Assembly (NCBI RefSeq): GCF_002906575.1
Contig: NZ_CP026309.1
Coordinates: 4,154,001 to 4,218,000 of the forward strand
Source: Salinigranum rubrum
GTDB lineage: Archaea; Halobacteriota; Halobacteria; Halobacteriales; Haloferacaceae
Reading direction: 5' to 3'
DNA length: 64,000 nt
How positions within the stretch are numbered: the stretch's first letter is position 1; each line of letters opens with the position of its first letter. The notes beneath the pieces were generated by a model, which searched no databases, had not been told where the DNA came from, and saw nothing but the letters and a program-made list of their open reading frames with translations. Both the position numbers and the translations under genes were made by a program. Shown piece after piece: positions 33,189 to 42,386 of this stretch.

Positions 33189-34448
33189 GTGTCTCGACGA
33201 ACGCTCCGTCTCCGTCGACTGCTGAACGAGCAGTTCGACCTGCTTCTCGTCGTCCTCGCCGTCCTCGCACTCGTCGGCGGGGCCGTCACGTACACGACGC
33301 ACGTCTCTCCGGAGACGACCACCGAGGAGCGGGTCGTCGAGACGTGGCAGACGTCGGGGTCGTTCGACCACAGCGCGACGGTGACCGAGGAGAACCCGCT
33401 CTTCCCCGTGGGGAGTCGTCTCCAGAACAGAAGCGTCTACTTCTCCAGCATCTCGCCCGTGTTGAACGGCAGTTACGTCTTCAGCTACCGAGCGAGCGGG
33501 GGTGGAGAGTTGACGACGTCCGTCGACGTCGTGCTCGTCACGCGGAACGTCATCAGCGAGGGGGAGGAGCAACAGACCGTCCTCTGGGAGACGAGCCGAC
33601 CCCTCAGGGAGACGGGAACCGCGACCATCGCCCCGGGGACCACCGCGCGGGTCCGGTTCGGGTTCAACGTCTCCGAGGTCGCAGGGGAACGCGACCGGAT
33701 CGAGGAGGAACTGGGCGGAACCACGGGAACCACGGAGACGTTCGTCCGGGCGACCGTCGACGTTGAGGGGACGGTCAACGGGCGGGCGGTCGACACACAG
33801 CAGGTCCACACGCTCCCCGTCACGCTCGAAGGGGGGACCTACCGCGTCGGGCCGGCGGAGGCGGGGACGAACCGGTTCGAGACGACGCGACAGGTCACGA
33901 CGACGCGGACGTACGGTCCGCTCAGGAGCGTCGGTGCGCCGGTACTCCTGTTCGTCTCCCTCGTCGGCCTCGCGGGACTCGTCGTCGCCCGCTCACAGCA
34001 TCGGTTCGAACTCACGGATGCCGAACGAGAGTGGCTCACCTACCGGGAACACCGCGCGGAGTTCGACGAGTGGATCACGACGTTCACGCTCCCGGCGGAG
34101 GTGTTCGACCGATCACGGGCGGAGGCGTCGTCGCTCGCCGACCTCGTCGACCTCGCCATCGACACCAACAACGCTGTCATCGAATCGCCGGACGGAACGG
34201 AGTACTCGGTTCTCGACGGGGGGTTCCGCTACGTGTACACCGCACCGCAGCCAGCGACGGCCGAGGCGGAGCCGTCGACGTTCGATTTCGGGTCGGGAGA
34301 GAGCGACGGCCCGGCACGGCCGGCGGACGCGAAGTCGGAAGGGAACGACGATGCGATGGACGGCAACGGCACGATGGGCGGCGACGGCGCAATGGACGAT
34401 GACGGCGCGACCGGTCAGGGCGACGGGACTTCGAAGTCGAACGAGTAG
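33189..34448 (+). CDS. DUF5305 membrane protein
   Basis: The 419-residue protein has an N-terminal helix (about 18-36). An extracytoplasmic beta-rich domain follows (about 45-240, from VSPETTTEERVVETW to YRVGPAEAG), then a second helix (about 248-270, PVLLFVSLVGLAGLVVA). A cytoplasmic domain (WLTYREHRAEFDEWIT, then ASSLADLVDLAIDTNNAVI) ends in an acidic Gly/Asp/Met repeat tail. DUF5305 genes regularly accompany SipW-type peptidases in haloarchaea. The function is unknown; assembly or anchoring of the exported proteins is my guess. The start is GTG, 70 bases after the peptidase gene. Confidence 0.75.
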   Translation: MSRRTLRLRRLLNEQFDLLLVVLAVLALVGGAVTYTTHVSPETTTEERVVETWQTSGSFDHSATVTEENPLFPVGSRLQNRSVYFSSISPVLNGSYVFSYRASGGGELTTSVDVVLVTRNVISEGEEQQTVLWETSRPLRETGTATIAPGTTARVRFGFNVSEVAGERDRIEEELGGTTGTTETFVRATVDVEGTVNGRAVDTQQVHTLPVTLEGGTYRVGPAEAGTNRFETTRQVTTTRTYGPLRSVGAPVLLFVSLVGLAGLVVARSQHRFELTDAEREWLTYREHRAEFDEWITTFTLPAEVFDRSRAEASSLADLVDLAIDTNNAVIESPDGTEYSVLDGGFRYVYTAPQPATAEAEPSTFDFGSGESDGPARPADAKSEGNDDAMDGNGTMGGDGAMDDDGATGQGDGTSKSNE

Positions 34449-34456
34449 GCCTCGGA

Positions 34457-35041
34457 TTAGAGGTCGCCCTTCGTGCTCGGCGTGTCGCTTCGTCGCTCGT
34501 CCAGTCTCGTCGCGTCGTCCAGCGTCCGCGCGAGCGACTTGAACAGCGCCTCGACCTCGTGGTGAGCATTTTCACCCTCGACCGACGCGTGGAGGGTGAG
34601 ACCGGCGTTCATCGCGAGCGAGAGCGCGAAGTGTCGCGCCATGTCGCTCGTGAACTCGCCGACCGTCGACTGGGAGAACGCCCCGTCGAACTCGAAGTGG
34701 GGACGACCCGAGACGTCGACGACCACCGAGGCGACGGCCTCGTCCAGCGGGACCGTGCGGTCGGCGAAGCGGCGGATACCGCGCTTGTCGCCGAGCGCCT
34801 CGGTGAACGCCTCGCCGAGGACGATGGCGACGTCCTCGACGGTGTGGTGGTCGTCGACGTGGAGGTCACCGTCGCACTGGACGGTGAGGTCGAACAGGCC
34901 GTGCTTGGCGAACGCTTCGAGCATGTGGTCGAAGAAGCCCACGCCCGTGTCGACAGTCGCGTCACCGTCGCCGTCGACGTCGAGCGTGAGGTCGATGTTC
35001 GTCTCGCTCGTCTCGCGGGAGCGTGCGGCGGTCCGTGTCAT
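34457..35041 (-). CDS. hisB: imidazoleglycerol-phosphate dehydratase
   Basis: It dehydrates imidazole glycerol phosphate in histidine synthesis. The 194-residue protein shows [17 protein letters not shown] (about 40-56), the metal-binding [16 protein letters not shown] and SGRPHFEF, then [18 protein letters not shown] near the end. All metal-binding histidines are present. It converges with the DUF5305 gene (8 bases between stops). hisA lies 258 bases upstream on the same strand. Confidence 0.95.
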   Translation of the reverse strand: MTRTAARSRETSETNIDLTLDVDGDGDATVDTGVGFFDHMLEAFAKHGLFDLTVQCDGDLHVDDHHTVEDVAIVLGEAFTEALGDKRGIRRFADRTVPLDEAVASVVVDVSGRPHFEFDGAFSQSTVGEFTSDMARHFALSLAMNAGLTLHASVEGENAHHEVEALFKSLARTLDDATRLDERRSDTPSTKGDL

Positions 35042-35299
35042 ACCCCGGCGGACGGGAGCGACGGATAAAGAAGGTTCGTCCCGCGCGCCCGGTGCGGTGT
35101 CGGCGGGGGACGAGTCCGAAATTCGAACCCCTTGGTTTCCGGTCGAAGCTGGTGAATGAGAACTCACGACACGGACGGGAAACGCCGGACAGCAGACGGG
35201 CGTCAGACACGTGGCTGACGGATGACGGACCGGAGCAGGTCGACGAGAGCCGGGGGGTTCGAGATGAAACGGACCTTCGTGGGGGGCGGCGCGCTCGGC

Positions 35300-36022
35300 T
35301 CACCGGACGGCGGCCATCGCCGCTTCGAGCGTGAACCGCCCCTCGTAGAGGGCGGTTCCGACGACGACCGCCGCCGCACCGGCGTCGTGGAGCGCTTCGA
35401 CGTCCGAGAGGGTCGCCACGCCACCGCTGGCGACGACGGGGATGTCGACGGCGTCGACGACAGCCTCGACCGCGTCGGTGTTGACGCCCTCCAGTTGCCC
35501 CTCGACGTCGACGTCGGTGAACAGGATACCCGCCGCGCCGAGGTCCTCGTAGCGGCCGGCGGCCTCGGCGGGACGGAGGCCCGTCCCCTCGGTCCACCCC
35601 TCGATGACCACCTCACCCTCCCGCGCGTCGAGCGAGACGACGACGCTCCCCGGGTGCGTCTCGGAGATGTCGGCGACGACCTCGGGGTCGTTCACCGCGG
35701 CCGTGCCGAGAATGACGCGGTCGACGCCGCTGTCGAGGAGGGTACGGGCGTCCGCGGCGGTCCGGATGCCGCCGCCGAGCTGGACCGGCACGTCGACGGC
35801 GTCGACGACCGCCTCGACGGCGGCGGCGTTCTTCCGCTCGCCCTCGAACGCGCCGTCGAGGTCGACGAGGTGGAGCGTCTTCGCCCCCGCGTCGACCCAC
35901 CGGCGGGCGGCCTCGACCGGGTCGCCGTATCTGGTTTCAGTACCGCGCTCGCCCTGGACGAGCTGGACCACCTCGCCGTCCTGCATGTCGACCGCGGGGA
36001 CGACCTCGAACGTCGGGAACAT
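35300..36022 (-). CDS. hisA: phosphoribosylformimino-AICAR-phosphate isomerase
   Basis: HisA isomerises ProFAR to PRFAR in histidine synthesis. The 240-residue TIM barrel starts FPTFEVVPAVDMQDGEVVQL with the catalytic Asp in AVDM. It holds LGGGIRTAADA (phosphate binding), then the second catalytic Asp in FTDVDVEGQLEG and ASGGVATLSDV at the end. It belongs with hisB (258 bases downstream) and hisI (2.9 kb upstream on the same strand). Confidence 0.95.
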   Translation of the reverse strand: MFPTFEVVPAVDMQDGEVVQLVQGERGTETRYGDPVEAARRWVDAGAKTLHLVDLDGAFEGERKNAAAVEAVVDAVDVPVQLGGGIRTAADARTLLDSGVDRVILGTAAVNDPEVVADISETHPGSVVVSLDAREGEVVIEGWTEGTGLRPAEAAGRYEDLGAAGILFTDVDVEGQLEGVNTDAVEAVVDAVDIPVVASGGVATLSDVEALHDAGAAAVVVGTALYEGRFTLEAAMAAVR

Positions 36023-36148
36023 ACGGGAGCGGAGGAGGAGCGAGGCCGTAAACGCACCGACACACGGGGAGAAACCGCCCGCCGGAACGGGGGGTCTCAC
36101 AGCATCCGTTCGGAACGGCTTTGGGGCCGGGCCGCACAGGGTCAACAA

Positions 36149-37513
36149 ATGAAGATTTTCGGGTCCAGCGGGACACGTGGGGTGGTCACAGAGGAGTTGA
36201 CTCCCGCGTTCGTCCTGCGGGTGGCACAGGCCGCCGGGACGGTCTGGGACGCCGACCGGGCCGTCGTCTCGCGGGACACCCGGACCTCCGGCGAGATGTT
36301 CACGAACGCCGCAGCCTCCGGGCTGGCGAGCGCCGGACTCGACGTCGACCGGCTCGGCGTGACGCCGACTCCGGCCGTGGTTCGCTACTGTGAGGTCGAG
36401 GAGGTCCCCGCGGTCCACATCACCGCCTCGCACAACCCGCCGGAGTACAACGGCGTCAAGCTCGTCGGAAGCGACGGCGTCGAACTCACCGTGGACGTCC
36501 TCGAAGAGGTGGAAGACCACGTGCTGAGCGAGGAGTTCGACCTGAAGCCGTGGGACGGAATCGGGGAGGTCCGACGCGTCGACTCGGCGAACCGGGCGTA
36601 CGTCGACGATTTGCTCGCGTCGGTCGACCGGAAAACCATCTCCGAAGCCGGACTGACGGTGGCGCTCGACCCGGGCCACGGCGCCGGCGCGCTCACCAGC
36701 CCCGAGTTCTTCCGGCGGCTGGGCTGTGAGGTCGTGACCGTGAACGCGACGCCCGACGGACGCTTCCCGGGGCGACAGCCCGAACCCGTCGGGAGCCACC
36801 TGACCAGTCTCTCGCGGCTGGTCCGCGCGACGGACGCGGACCTCGGCATCGCTCACGACGGCGACGCCGACCGCGCGGTGTTCGTCGACGAGCGGGGGGA
36901 GTTCGTCGACGGCGAGTCGTCGATGGCGGCGCTCGCGGGGGCACACCTCGACGCGGGCGACACGTTCGTCTCCGCCGTCAACGTCTCACAGCGGGTCGTC
37001 GACGCCGTCTCCGAGGCGGACGCGACGCTCGAACTCACGCCCATCGGGTCGACGAACATCATCACGCACATCCGCACGCTCCAGGCGAAGGGAGCGACGG
37101 TGCCGGTCGCCGGCGAGGGTAACGGCGGCGTCTTCTTCCCCGACTATCGACTGGTCCGCGACGGCGCGTACACCGGCGCGAAGTTCCTCGAACTCGTCGC
37201 CGACCGACCCGCGAGCGAGGTGGTCGCCCCGTTCTCGGCGTATCACGCGGCACGGGTGAACATCCACTACGAATCGGAGGGTGAACTGACGGCGATGCTC
37301 GAAGCTGCCGAGACGTACGCCGAAACCGCGGACGTCGAGCCCAACACCATCGACGGCTACCGGCTCGACTACGGCGACGCGTGGGTGCTCGTCCGTCCCT
37401 CCGGGACCGAACCGGTCGTCCGAATCTACGCCGAAGCGCGGGACGCCGACCGTGCCGAATCGCTGGCCGAAGAGGTCGAAGGGGTACTCCTCGACAGCCG
37501 CGACGACTCGTAA
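36149..37513 (+). CDS. glmM: phosphoglucosamine mutase / phosphohexomutase
   Basis: The 454-residue protein interconverts hexosamine 6- and 1-phosphates (or hexose phosphates) on the way to UDP-sugars for surface glycans. Motifs: FGSSGTRGVV at the start, TASHNPPEYNG with the phosphoserine (about 94), HDGDADRAVF for the metal, GEGNGGVFFPDY for sugar recognition and RPSGTEPVVRIYAEA for phosphate. The length is that of archaeal GlmM. Sugar specificity (glucosamine versus glucose/mannose) cannot be fixed by sequence alone. The ATG at 36149 begins at the conserved KIFGSSG. Confidence 0.88.
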   Translation: MKIFGSSGTRGVVTEELTPAFVLRVAQAAGTVWDADRAVVSRDTRTSGEMFTNAAASGLASAGLDVDRLGVTPTPAVVRYCEVEEVPAVHITASHNPPEYNGVKLVGSDGVELTVDVLEEVEDHVLSEEFDLKPWDGIGEVRRVDSANRAYVDDLLASVDRKTISEAGLTVALDPGHGAGALTSPEFFRRLGCEVVTVNATPDGRFPGRQPEPVGSHLTSLSRLVRATDADLGIAHDGDADRAVFVDERGEFVDGESSMAALAGAHLDAGDTFVSAVNVSQRVVDAVSEADATLELTPIGSTNIITHIRTLQAKGATVPVAGEGNGGVFFPDYRLVRDGAYTGAKFLELVADRPASEVVAPFSAYHAARVNIHYESEGELTAMLEAAETYAETADVEPNTIDGYRLDYGDAWVLVRPSGTEPVVRIYAEARDADRAESLAEEVEGVLLDSRDDS

Positions 37514-37523
37514 ACGCGCACGC

Positions 37524-37748
37524 TCAGACCGAGAGAACGACGAACAGCAGACAGAGACAGCCGAGGACGACCAGCGCGAACCCGCGGGGGAGCGCCCCCC
37601 GGCGCACGGTCGACTGGTCACGGGGCGTGGAGCCGAGGTACCGCACCTGCAGACGGTGAACCCGCTCGGGCTCGCGGAGCCACGCGACACCGACGAGCAC
37701 CGTCACGAGACCGACGACCGTCGCGATGCCCGTGACCGGCGTGAACAT
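37524..37748 (-). CDS. small membrane protein
   Basis: The 74-residue product has two helices (about 5-22 and 55-72) joined by a basic loop (REPERVHRLQVRYLGSTPRD). The ATG overlaps the stop of the upstream coiled-coil gene (TGATG), so it is co-translated with it. No known family. Confidence 0.6.
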   Translation of the reverse strand: MFTPVTGIATVVGLVTVLVGVAWLREPERVHRLQVRYLGSTPRDQSTVRRGALPRGFALVVLGCLCLLFVVLSV

Positions 37749-38878
37749 CACGCGCCTCCGTCGTCGAGCGCCGACCGGAGGCCGTCACGCTCCGCGCGCA
37801 GGTCGTCGAGTTCTTCTCTGACCGTGCCGGAGGCGAGTCGGTCGCGCTCCGTGTCGGAGAGTTCGTCGCGGGCGACGGCCGACTGGCGGAGGCGGTCGTA
37901 GTCGTCGCGGAGTGCGAGGTCACGGACGCGACGGACTCGCGCGACGACCGACTCGTCGGCGAATCGAGCGACGACGGCGACCAACTCCTCGGCGAAGCGC
38001 CGGAGTTCGCCGGCCTCCGGCGGCGGCCACCCGACGGTCAACGGCGTCGCGTCGAGGCGCGTGAGGTACGTCTCGTGCGTCGCGGCCTGCGTCCGGAAGC
38101 GGCCGGGGTCGTCGACGTAGTGGTCGAGTTTCGACCGCGAGTAGCCGGCGTACTCCAGGAGCGTCGGGAGGGGCTCGGTCCCGAGGGAGGCCTCGTCGAG
38201 ATACGCACGGAGCGACTCGGGCGGGCGGGCGAAGTCGACGAGCGGGTACGCGGTCGTGGTCGCGATCAGGTCGAGCAGGTCGCGTGCGGGCGCTTCGCGG
38301 CGGAACCGGTCGAACGCGTCCGTGACGTCCGCGTTGTATGCCTCGATGGGGTCACGGAGCCGTTCGGTGGGCGCGTCGAGGTCGGCCGCAGCGAGGTCGA
38401 GCAGGCGTTCGCGGTGGGCGATCTCCTCGTCGAGGGTCGAGAGCCGCCGTCGGACCGCCTGCCTCGTCTCGCGGAGGTGTTCGTGGGCGGCCTCGCGCTC
38501 TTCGAGGGCGTCGACGGCTTCCCGGGCGGGGGCGAGCAGGTCGCGGGCCTGCTCGAAGTGTTTCTCGGAGAGGCGTCGTCGGTCGAGCAGGTCGTTGGCC
38601 TCCTCGAACGACTCGCGGGTCGGGAGGTCGTCGGGGAGGTCCTCGACGAGGGTCACGAACCGCTCCTGGAACTCGACGTAGGCGGCGAAGTCGCCGCTGC
38701 CCGTCGCGGAGTCCTCGTACGCCGCGAGGAGGTCTGTCGCGTCCCCGTACGCCTCGGCCACCCGGTGGGCCTCGTCTTCGCCGTAATCGTCGATCGCAGC
38801 CTCGGCCTGTCGGAGGCGCTCGCGGGCGGCCGCGAGGTCGTCGACAGTGACGTCGGTGGCGGAAACGGTCTCGGCCAT
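37748..38878 (-). CDS. coiled-coil haloarchaeal protein (DUF7118-like)
   Basis: The 376-residue cytosolic protein is almost wholly alpha-helical. It has long Glu/Arg/Leu-rich coiled-coil stretches (about 10-170 and 330-372) around a middle segment (ATTTAYPLVDFARPPESL). It is conserved only in haloarchaea as far as I know, and its function is unknown. It follows hisI at a distance of five bases, so it may be in the hisI transcript. The small membrane protein overlaps its end. Confidence 0.65.
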   Translation of the reverse strand: MAETVSATDVTVDDLAAARERLRQAEAAIDDYGEDEAHRVAEAYGDATDLLAAYEDSATGSGDFAAYVEFQERFVTLVEDLPDDLPTRESFEEANDLLDRRRLSEKHFEQARDLLAPAREAVDALEEREAAHEHLRETRQAVRRRLSTLDEEIAHRERLLDLAAADLDAPTERLRDPIEAYNADVTDAFDRFRREAPARDLLDLIATTTAYPLVDFARPPESLRAYLDEASLGTEPLPTLLEYAGYSRSKLDHYVDDPGRFRTQAATHETYLTRLDATPLTVGWPPPEAGELRRFAEELVAVVARFADESVVARVRRVRDLALRDDYDRLRQSAVARDELSDTERDRLASGTVREELDDLRAERDGLRSALDDGGA

Positions 38879-38883
38879 CGGTC

Positions 38884-39276
38884 TCAGTAGACGTCGTCGG
38901 GGTCGAACACCTGGTCGCCGACGACGCTACCGTCGGCCCGGCGGTAGAAACACGAGCGGTAGCCAGTGTGGCACGCCCCACCGGACTGGTCGACGAGGTA
39001 GAGAAGCGCGTCGCCGTCACAGTCGACGCGAACCTCTCTGAGTTCCTGGGTGTGTCCGCTGGTCGCTCCCTTCTCCCAGAGTTCGTCGCGGCTCCGCGAG
39101 TAGTAGTGGGCGCGACCGGTTTCGAGACTCCGAGAGAGCGCCTCGCGCGTCGCGTACGCGAGCATCAACACCTCGCCCGTCTCCGCGTCCTGGGCGACCG
39201 CCGGCACGAGGCCATCGTCGCCGAAGTCGAGGTCGACGTCGACCTCGGCACCGACAGCGGCGTCTGCATCACTCAT
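38884..39276 (-). CDS. hisI: phosphoribosyl-AMP cyclohydrolase
   Basis: It opens the adenine ring of PR-AMP, the third step of histidine synthesis. The 130-residue single-domain archaeal form shows [34 protein letters not shown]-like [11 protein letters not shown] and TSGHTQEL. The metal cysteines and aspartate lie in [11 protein letters not shown] and [14 protein letters not shown]. The phosphatase half (HisE) is not fused and not in the window. Confidence 0.95.
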   Translation of the reverse strand: MSDADAAVGAEVDVDLDFGDDGLVPAVAQDAETGEVLMLAYATREALSRSLETGRAHYYSRSRDELWEKGATSGHTQELREVRVDCDGDALLYLVDQSGGACHTGYRSCFYRRADGSVVGDQVFDPDDVY

Positions 39277-39445
39277 GAACTCAACGAGGAACGTACGGCC
39301 GATATGTCTTGTGACGTCCGAGGATTCAAGTGCGGAACGGCGGCCAACCGGGGCGATGCGGTGAGAAGCACCGGTCGACGGACCGCGACGTGACGGCACA
39401 CCGTCGGCCGCGAGGGAGCGTGCCGTCCGTTCGCCACAGCGTGTC

Positions 39446-40477
39446 TCATCCGAGACCCAGCGCCGCGAGGAGACCGAACAGCACGTCCCCGTACGCGAAC
39501 GCGAGGAGGAGGCCGACGAACATGGGGACGAGGAACGGGATGCCGGGTGAGATCCAGACCCGCTCGCGGGCGGAGACGAGTTCGAGGCCGTCACGCAGCG
39601 TCTCGGGTGTGGTTCCGTAGGCGGTCCCCTCGATACTGTCGAGGAACTGCTCGGCCGCCCAGGGGTCGTCGAACGCGTCCACGTCAACATCGGCGTCGGG
39701 AACGGTGATCGACGGGTTCTGGTGGTCGGTCGCTTCGGCGTCGTGAGCCATGCCGCCGTCGGTGACGACTCCGGGAGGGTCGACGCGGCCGTCGGTCGGG
39801 TCGAACGTCTCGTCGACGGTCGCAGGGTCACGGAGCGCTTCGGGGGCGCCGAAAAGGGTCTCGAACGAACTGCCCCGCCACCGGAGGTACATCCGGAGGG
39901 CGTCGAGGTCGAGGCCGCCGCGAGTGTAGCCGTCGAGCGTCTCGAACAGTCGGCCGTGCTCGCTCGGAAGGTCGGTCACGTCGACCCGTCGACCGAAGAG
40001 CATGGTGGGGGCGATGTCACCCGCGAGGAGGTTCCGCGCGCCGATAGCGAGCGGGTAGACGACGGCGACGACGACGGTGTTCGTCAGGACCGTGAACGAG
40101 AACACGCCGAGCGGAGCCTCGACGAGGGGGAGCGCCATCGAGGGGAGGAAGTACACCGGGTAGGTGGGGAGGAGGAGTGCGAGCGCGATGAGCGCCTTCG
40201 CGTCGGCACCGCCGAAGCCGCCCAGCCGCCAGAACAGATACGAGAAGGGGACGACGAAGAGGACGCTCACGCCGACCTGGACGAGGAAGAGCCGGTCGTC
40301 GAACGTCGCGGGGGGCAGGTGCGTGATGAGGTCCCACACCAAGAGGAGGACGCCGAGGCCGGCGAGTGGGAGCCAGAGTCGATTGGGGACCCGGCGCGTC
40401 CGGATGTCGGAGAACGCCGCCCAGCCCAGCACGGGAATAGCGACGAGACGCAGGAGGTCGGGTACCGATGCGAACAT
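39446..40477 (-). CDS. pibD: archaeal prepilin/preflagellin peptidase (A24 family)
   Basis: This membrane aspartic protease cuts class III signal peptides of pilins and archaellins. The 343-residue product has the two catalytic aspartates in [14 protein letters not shown] (about residue 23) and [14 protein letters not shown] (about 92). Six or more helices are present, plus a large cytoplasmic insert (about 175-300) between helices, a haloarchaeal feature. No pilin genes lie nearby. It supports biogenesis of type IV pili elsewhere in the genome. Confidence 0.88.
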   Translation of the reverse strand: MFASVPDLLRLVAIPVLGWAAFSDIRTRRVPNRLWLPLAGLGVLLLVWDLITHLPPATFDDRLFLVQVGVSVLFVVPFSYLFWRLGGFGGADAKALIALALLLPTYPVYFLPSMALPLVEAPLGVFSFTVLTNTVVVAVVYPLAIGARNLLAGDIAPTMLFGRRVDVTDLPSEHGRLFETLDGYTRGGLDLDALRMYLRWRGSSFETLFGAPEALRDPATVDETFDPTDGRVDPPGVVTDGGMAHDAEATDHQNPSITVPDADVDVDAFDDPWAAEQFLDSIEGTAYGTTPETLRDGLELVSARERVWISPGIPFLVPMFVGLLLAFAYGDVLFGLLAALGLG

Positions 40478-40597
40478 ACAGACGGCGGGGGAGGGGAGGG
40501 AGTTAGCCCTTTGGGTGGGAGAATCAGCGACGAGAACGCCAGTCACTGCTGCGGCTGGTGAGAGAATAAAGCGAAGAAGGGTGGTGGACGACCGGGC

Positions 40598-40987
40598 TCA
40601 GATGACGCGGTTCTGGAGGTAGTCGAGGTGCTTGGCGTTGTAGACGATCTGGACCTCGTCCTCCGTCGGCGTGCCGATGCAGGTCAGGCGGACCATCTTC
40701 TCGTCGACTTCCTCGTCCGAGAGGATCTGCTGCATGTCCATGTCGATGCCGCCCTTCGTCAGGATGGCAGCACAGTTTGCACAGGCGCCTGCACGGCACG
40801 AGAAGGGCCAGTCGTAGCCCTGTGCCTCGGCGGCCTCGAGAATGTACTCGCCCTGATTGACGTCCAGGGTGCCGTAATCCTCGTCGTCGAGGCCGGCGTC
40901 GGCGGCCTTGTCGAAGAGGTCGTCGTCGTCCATATCCCAGCCCTGATCGTCGAGCACTTCGTAGTTGAGGTATTCTACCGTAGGCAT
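40598..40987 (-). CDS. halophilic 2Fe-2S ferredoxin
   Basis: This soluble electron carrier serves oxoacid dehydrogenases and other haloarchaeal redox enzymes. The 129-residue product has cluster ligands CRAGACANC with a fourth cysteine in RLTCIGTP, in the plant-type fold. A very acidic insert near the N-terminus ([20 protein letters not shown]) is the hallmark of the halophilic form. The start at 40987 fits the TATA-like box about 30 bases upstream. Confidence 0.95.
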   Translation of the reverse strand: MPTVEYLNYEVLDDQGWDMDDDDLFDKAADAGLDDEDYGTLDVNQGEYILEAAEAQGYDWPFSCRAGACANCAAILTKGGIDMDMQQILSDEEVDEKMVRLTCIGTPTEDEVQIVYNAKHLDYLQNRVI

Positions 40988-41013
40988 CTCGGTCGGCGAT
41001 TTGAACCGCACAT

Positions 41014-41021
41014 CATTATGC
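41014..41021 (-). promoter_or_regulatory. TATA-like box of the ferredoxin gene
   Basis: The plus strand reads cattatgc, so the gene's strand reads gcataatg. It lies 27-34 bases before the ferredoxin ATG at 40987. Confidence 0.4.
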
Positions 41022-41119
41022 TTTGCTGTTCTGCCCGGGTTTCCCCGCGCCGTCACTGGTTTTGGTCGGCCAAAACCCGTCGGATTGGACGGGTGACCAC
41101 GCGGAGGGTCGACGGGCGT

Positions 41120-42271
41120 TCAGAGCGCCACCGTAGAGAACAGCAGGTAGGAAGTGACGGCCGACACCGAGGGGGTGAGCAACCAGAAGAAGATGATCCG
41201 CCCCGTCGTACCCGGGTTGAACAGTTCGTGTGCGGTGAGCGTGTCGTCCGGTTCGCCGATGGGGGCGACTTCGTCGGCCGAGTCGGCGGCGAGGGCGTTG
41301 ACCGACAGCTCTGGCGAGGCACCACGGACAGCCTCGCCGAGCGTCACGGTACGGGTCGCCCGACCCCAGCCCAGACCGACGATACACATCGTCGCCGACA
41401 CGGCCAGGCTCGCAGGGATACCGATAGCCGAGAGGAAGGCGATGAACGTCGCGCTCACCGTCTCGACGACGAGCGCCGCCAGCAGGGGGAGTTCGGTAAG
41501 GTCGTTGCCGACGGTGTCGAGCGTCCGCCGGGCGATGGTGAACGCGCCGAGGCCGATGGCTCCGCCGGCGAGGAGGATACCCACGTCGATGCTCAGTACG
41601 CCCGAGCCGACGAGCGGCGCGACGGCGTTGGCGACGTTCGACGCCCCCGCCGAGAACGCCATGTAACAGGCGATACCGACGACGAGGAGGACGGTGCCGA
41701 GTTCCTGGACGGTGGTCCCCGGGCCGAGTCTGGGCGTCGGAACCCCGGAGCGGTCGAGAGTCAGGAGCGGCCCGTTCGAGCGGCCGAGCTGGAGGCGGGC
41801 GTCGAGGTAGGGGTAGAGGTAGCGTCCGATGACCGCACAGACCCAGAAGGCGAGGACGGGGGCGACGATCCACCACGAGACGATTTCGAGCATGACGGCC
41901 TCGTTGAGGGTTCCCGTCGCGACGCCGAGGCCCGCGATGGCTCCCACGGCGGTCATCGACGTCGACGCCGGCACCCCGAAGACGTTCGAGATGAGCAGCG
42001 CGATGCCGACGAAGAAGAGCACCCCGACGCTCGCGGCGAGGGTGAACTCGTCGCGCGGGACGATCTGTCCGCCCATAGTCTCGACGACCTCCCGACCGAC
42101 GGTCCACCCACCGAGGAGGGCGAAGCCGGTCATCAGCCCGGCGGCGGCGAGTTTCGAGACGACGTCGCTCCCGACGGCCGGGCCGAACGCGACACCCGTC
42201 GAGGAGCCGCCGATGTTGAAACCGACGAAGACCGCCACGCCGAGTCCAACGATGAGGAGGAGTTCGACCAC
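41120..42271 (-). CDS. PiT-family inorganic phosphate transporter (copy 1)
   Basis: The 383-residue membrane protein imports phosphate with a cation. It has about ten helices. The duplicated family motif appears as GFNIGGSSTGVAFGPAVGS near the N-terminus and FSAGASNVANAVAPLVGSG in the middle. ASTSMTAVGAIAGLGVA and IPASLAVSATM are typical of the family too. A second copy lies 115 bases upstream on the same strand. No PhoU-like partner is seen. Confidence 0.9.
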   Translation of the reverse strand: MVELLLIVGLGVAVFVGFNIGGSSTGVAFGPAVGSDVVSKLAAAGLMTGFALLGGWTVGREVVETMGGQIVPRDEFTLAASVGVLFFVGIALLISNVFGVPASTSMTAVGAIAGLGVATGTLNEAVMLEIVSWWIVAPVLAFWVCAVIGRYLYPYLDARLQLGRSNGPLLTLDRSGVPTPRLGPGTTVQELGTVLLVVGIACYMAFSAGASNVANAVAPLVGSGVLSIDVGILLAGGAIGLGAFTIARRTLDTVGNDLTELPLLAALVVETVSATFIAFLSAIGIPASLAVSATMCIVGLGWGRATRTVTLGEAVRGASPELSVNALAADSADEVAPIGEPDDTLTAHELFNPGTTGRIIFFWLLTPSVSAVTSYLLFSTVAL

Positions 42272-42386
42272 GGCGAGGGGTTGTCCCTCACGGCCTTAGT
42301 GCCTGCTGTTCAGGGTGGGTCACCGAGCGGGGGCGAAGACGTGGGTGCCGTGGCGACGGATGCGCGTCGCGGGCGGACAGGCCACG

